Shown: in pieces, positions 62,227 to 64,000 of the stretch
How positions within the stretch are numbered: the first letter of the stretch is position 1
Layout of the letters: the number at the start of each line of letters is the position of its first letter
Source of the DNA: Persicitalea jodogahamensis
GTDB taxonomy: Bacteria > Bacteroidota > Bacteroidia > Cytophagales > Spirosomataceae
NCBI RefSeq assembly: GCF_014651615.1
Contig: NZ_BMXF01000002.1
Location: 1,171,629 to 1,235,628 of the forward strand
DNA: 64,000 nt
Direction of reading: 5' to 3'
Translations under genes and position numbers: made by a program
The notes under the pieces: generated by a model
The model's database searches: none
Told to the model about the DNA's origin: nothing
The model's input: only the letters and a program-made list of their open reading frames with translations

Positions 62227-64000
62227 ATGCATACCCCCTGTCTGATCGCGCCCCACTTTTCGGGCCTTATCCATTTCGGCGCAACAGATTCTGATACTAA
62301 TCCAGGTACTTTGGAAAGTTCATCAGGACAGCGAGTCAATTTTGCTGGTGGTCATGTAGAAGTATCCACGCCGGAATCTTTCCTGATAGACTCCGACCTA
62401 ATTATCGTCGCCGACACCCGTTTGCACAATGAGCGGGAGGTGCAAACCCTGCTGGCATTAGACCGCCGTGTGTCTCCCGCCGAACTACTCGCCCATGCCT
62501 ATCGGCAATGGGGAGAAGGACTATCGAAATATCTGTCGGGCGAGTTTGTTTACGTGATTTGGGATCGGAAAGCAGACCAATTGGTTGTGTCACGCGATCG
62601 GTTCGGTTTCAAGACGCTTTATTACGATTATCAACCAGATTCTCATTTTGCTTTTGCCAATCGGATCAGTTACCTGCCGACCTTCAAGGCGTCGAGTGAT
62701 TCTATCGACCATGTGAAAGTCAAAAATTTTCTCCTTCCGGAAACCTCGTATCGGAGTTTTGAAGACCGTACTTTTTATAGAAACGTCAAAGCTGCACTAC
62801 CCGCCCATAACCTTACAATTCAGGCAGGAGAGAAGGCGCAACACTGCTATTGGAAGGTAGACCCTGCCCGTTACCGCAGCATCAGCCGGGAAGAAGAATA
62901 CATCGAATTATTTCGTGACTACTTCACCGATTCGGTCAGGAAAAGTACGGCAGGGTTCGATTCGGTGGGTGCGCACCTGAGCGGCGGGATCGATTCCTCC
63001 TCGGTGGCCTGTGTTGCCCATCAGCTGGCTGGCCCCATCGCTACCTTTTATATAAATCCAGAGCTGCCCTCAACGGACGAAAGCCAGTTTGTGCGGGTAG
63101 TGCGGGAAAAAATTCAATCCCGCCATTTTGAGGGGCACCCGGCGTCTGATGTGTACGGGTCAGTGGCCCTGCTCAGCCGCTTGTTCGACCGACCGGAACA
63201 TTTTCCATTACCCTCAGGATTCCACTTCGCTGCGGCCGACCAGATTCAGCTGGCGGGTTGTGATGTGGTGCTTACGGGTCACGATGGCGATTCAGTGGTG
63301 GGGCATGGCAGCGAACTCATTCAGGCCTACCGGGATGCCGAAAACTGGCCTGCCCTGAAACAGACGATCAACCAGTACGCCGAACAGCGCGATTTGAGCC
63401 ATCTTGACCCCGGTTGGCTGCAGATGCCCGCCAGTGAAAAACAGAAAAGATATGCTCAACACTATCTCAACGGCGAGCTATGGAGCTTGCTGAAAAAGAA
63501 AGACCTGGGGAAATTTCTCAAAACTGCCCGAGCCCTCTCTTTTGAGTACGGATATTCGTATCAGAATTTTCTAAATTCCGGGTTTGAAAAGATGACAAGT
63601 CGGCTGAAATTTCCTACTCCCGGAAATATCCTTACTCCTGAATTTGCGGCTACATTCGAACACGGGGAAGCTTGTATGAATGCGGACAGTTTATTTGATG
63701 AACTCTCGGCTGATTACACAGATCAGTTCAGGGAGATTACGAATAAATCGTATGTAGATGCTACCGAGCAACTGCGCCACATTGGGCTTCACTACGGTCA
63801 CCATTACGCCCATCCATTTTTTGATGAAAAACTGGTCGAGCTCTCCCTTGCTATCCCTGAAAGGATAAAATTCGGAGACGGGAAGGGGAGAGATACCATC
63901 CGTCGGGCTTTGAAAGATATTCTGCCACAGGAAATTCTGAACAGAGGAAACAAAACCAGTTTTAGCGAATACGGATTATTGAGTTTTCAAATTCTGCATC
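62227..64000 (+). CDS. Lasso cyclase-like asparagine synthetase homologue, partial
   Basis: The open frame of 591 codons runs off the right edge. It is a class-II glutamine amidotransferase/asparagine synthetase-like protein: an N-terminal domain with VVSRDRFGFKTLYY, and an ATP-pyrophosphatase domain with SGGIDSSSVACV (residues 252-263) and LTGHDGDSVVG, followed by HPFFDEKLVELSLAIPERIKFGDG and a GNKTSF end. The N-terminus is M-H-T-P-C, so the catalytic Cys2 of true glutaminases is absent, as in lasso cyclases that activate a side-chain carboxylate by adenylation and join it to the peptide N-terminus. The gene for the leader peptidase/RRE protein is not seen and probably lies beyond the edge. 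Confidence 0.85.
   Translation, partial: MHTPCLIAPHFSGLIHFGATDSDTNPGTLESSSGQRVNFAGGHVEVSTPESFLIDSDLIIVADTRLHNEREVQTLLALDRRVSPAELLAHAYRQWGEGLSKYLSGEFVYVIWDRKADQLVVSRDRFGFKTLYYDYQPDSHFAFANRISYLPTFKASSDSIDHVKVKNFLLPETSYRSFEDRTFYRNVKAALPAHNLTIQAGEKAQHCYWKVDPARYRSISREEEYIELFRDYFTDSVRKSTAGFDSVGAHLSGGIDSSSVACVAHQLAGPIATFYINPELPSTDESQFVRVVREKIQSRHFEGHPASDVYGSVALLSRLFDRPEHFPLPSGFHFAAADQIQLAGCDVVLTGHDGDSVVGHGSELIQAYRDAENWPALKQTINQYAEQRDLSHLDPGWLQMPASEKQKRYAQHYLNGELWSLLKKKDLGKFLKTARALSFEYGYSYQNFLNSGFEKMTSRLKFPTPGNILTPEFAATFEHGEACMNADSLFDELSADYTDQFREITNKSYVDATEQLRHIGLHYGHHYAHPFFDEKLVELSLAIPERIKFGDGKGRDTIRRALKDILPQEILNRGNKTSFSEYGLLSFQILH

Overview
The window looks like a chromosomal segment of a Bacteroidota bacterium, most likely order Cytophagales near Spirosomaceae (Dyadobacter/Persicitalea-like). 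Pointers to this are proteins ending in type IX secretion (T9SS) sorting domains, TAnnTTTG promoter elements, little Shine-Dalgarno signal, LytS/LytTR and RskA/ECF regulator pairs, DUF4097 and DUF4886 proteins, and moderate GC. The genus is inferred from gene style only. No rRNA, tRNA, insertion sequence, phage or CRISPR array was seen.

Layout. 0-6.6 kb: the 3' end of one molybdenum hydroxylase subunit, a small membrane protein coupled to a sodium:solute symporter, and a three-subunit PaoABC-like molybdenum hydroxylase (2Fe-2S, FAD, molybdopterin subunits). 6.6-16 kb: secreted kelch and T9SS proteins, glnS, truA, a MocA-like nucleotidyltransferase, an exported enolase-superfamily enzyme plus an exported RraA-like protein, an amber-interrupted secreted protein gene and an XRE regulator. 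16-24.3 kb: clpP and clpX, an SDR, a ROK protein, a class D beta-lactamase, a DEAD-box helicase, a TPR protein and an Rrf2 regulator. 24.3-28 kb: a three-gene membrane glycosyltransferase/epimerase operon. 28-34 kb: a lipoprotein, a MarR regulator with a visible operator, a FadN-like beta-oxidation enzyme and a LytS/LytTR two-component pair. 34-39 kb: molybdenum cofactor genes (moaA, a moaC-moaB fusion, moaE, moaD, moeA) around a DUF4886 gene. 39-44.5 kb: a DUF4097 protein, NhaD antiporter, CBS protein, a Cys-containing small membrane protein, DUF72, and a gene-poor stretch with an orphan plus-strand terminator. 44.5-50.4 kb: a complete RND efflux operon. 50.5-56 kb: a secreted SGNH-type protein, an RskA/ECF sigma pair and a secreted amidohydrolase. 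56.8-62 kb: a 1345-residue secreted protein with calcium-binding thrombospondin type 3-like repeats and a T9SS-sorted partner. 62-64 kb: a RiPP precursor with a lasso-type leader and an asparagine-synthetase-like cyclase that runs off the right edge.

How parts fit. The molybdenum hydroxylases at the left, the MocA-like protein and the moa/moe cluster belong to one theme: making, maturing and using molybdenum cofactor. The exported MR/MLE and RraA proteins suggest sugar-acid chemistry outside the cytoplasm. The most novel part is the right edge: the leader and cyclase are lasso-like, but the core peptide does not offer a standard Gly1-to-Asp7/8/9 ring. Genome-style signals also stand out: the octamer AAAGTACC/GGTACTTT is far more frequent than chance, and heptamer-periodic intergenic repeats cluster at 11.5-13.7 kb.
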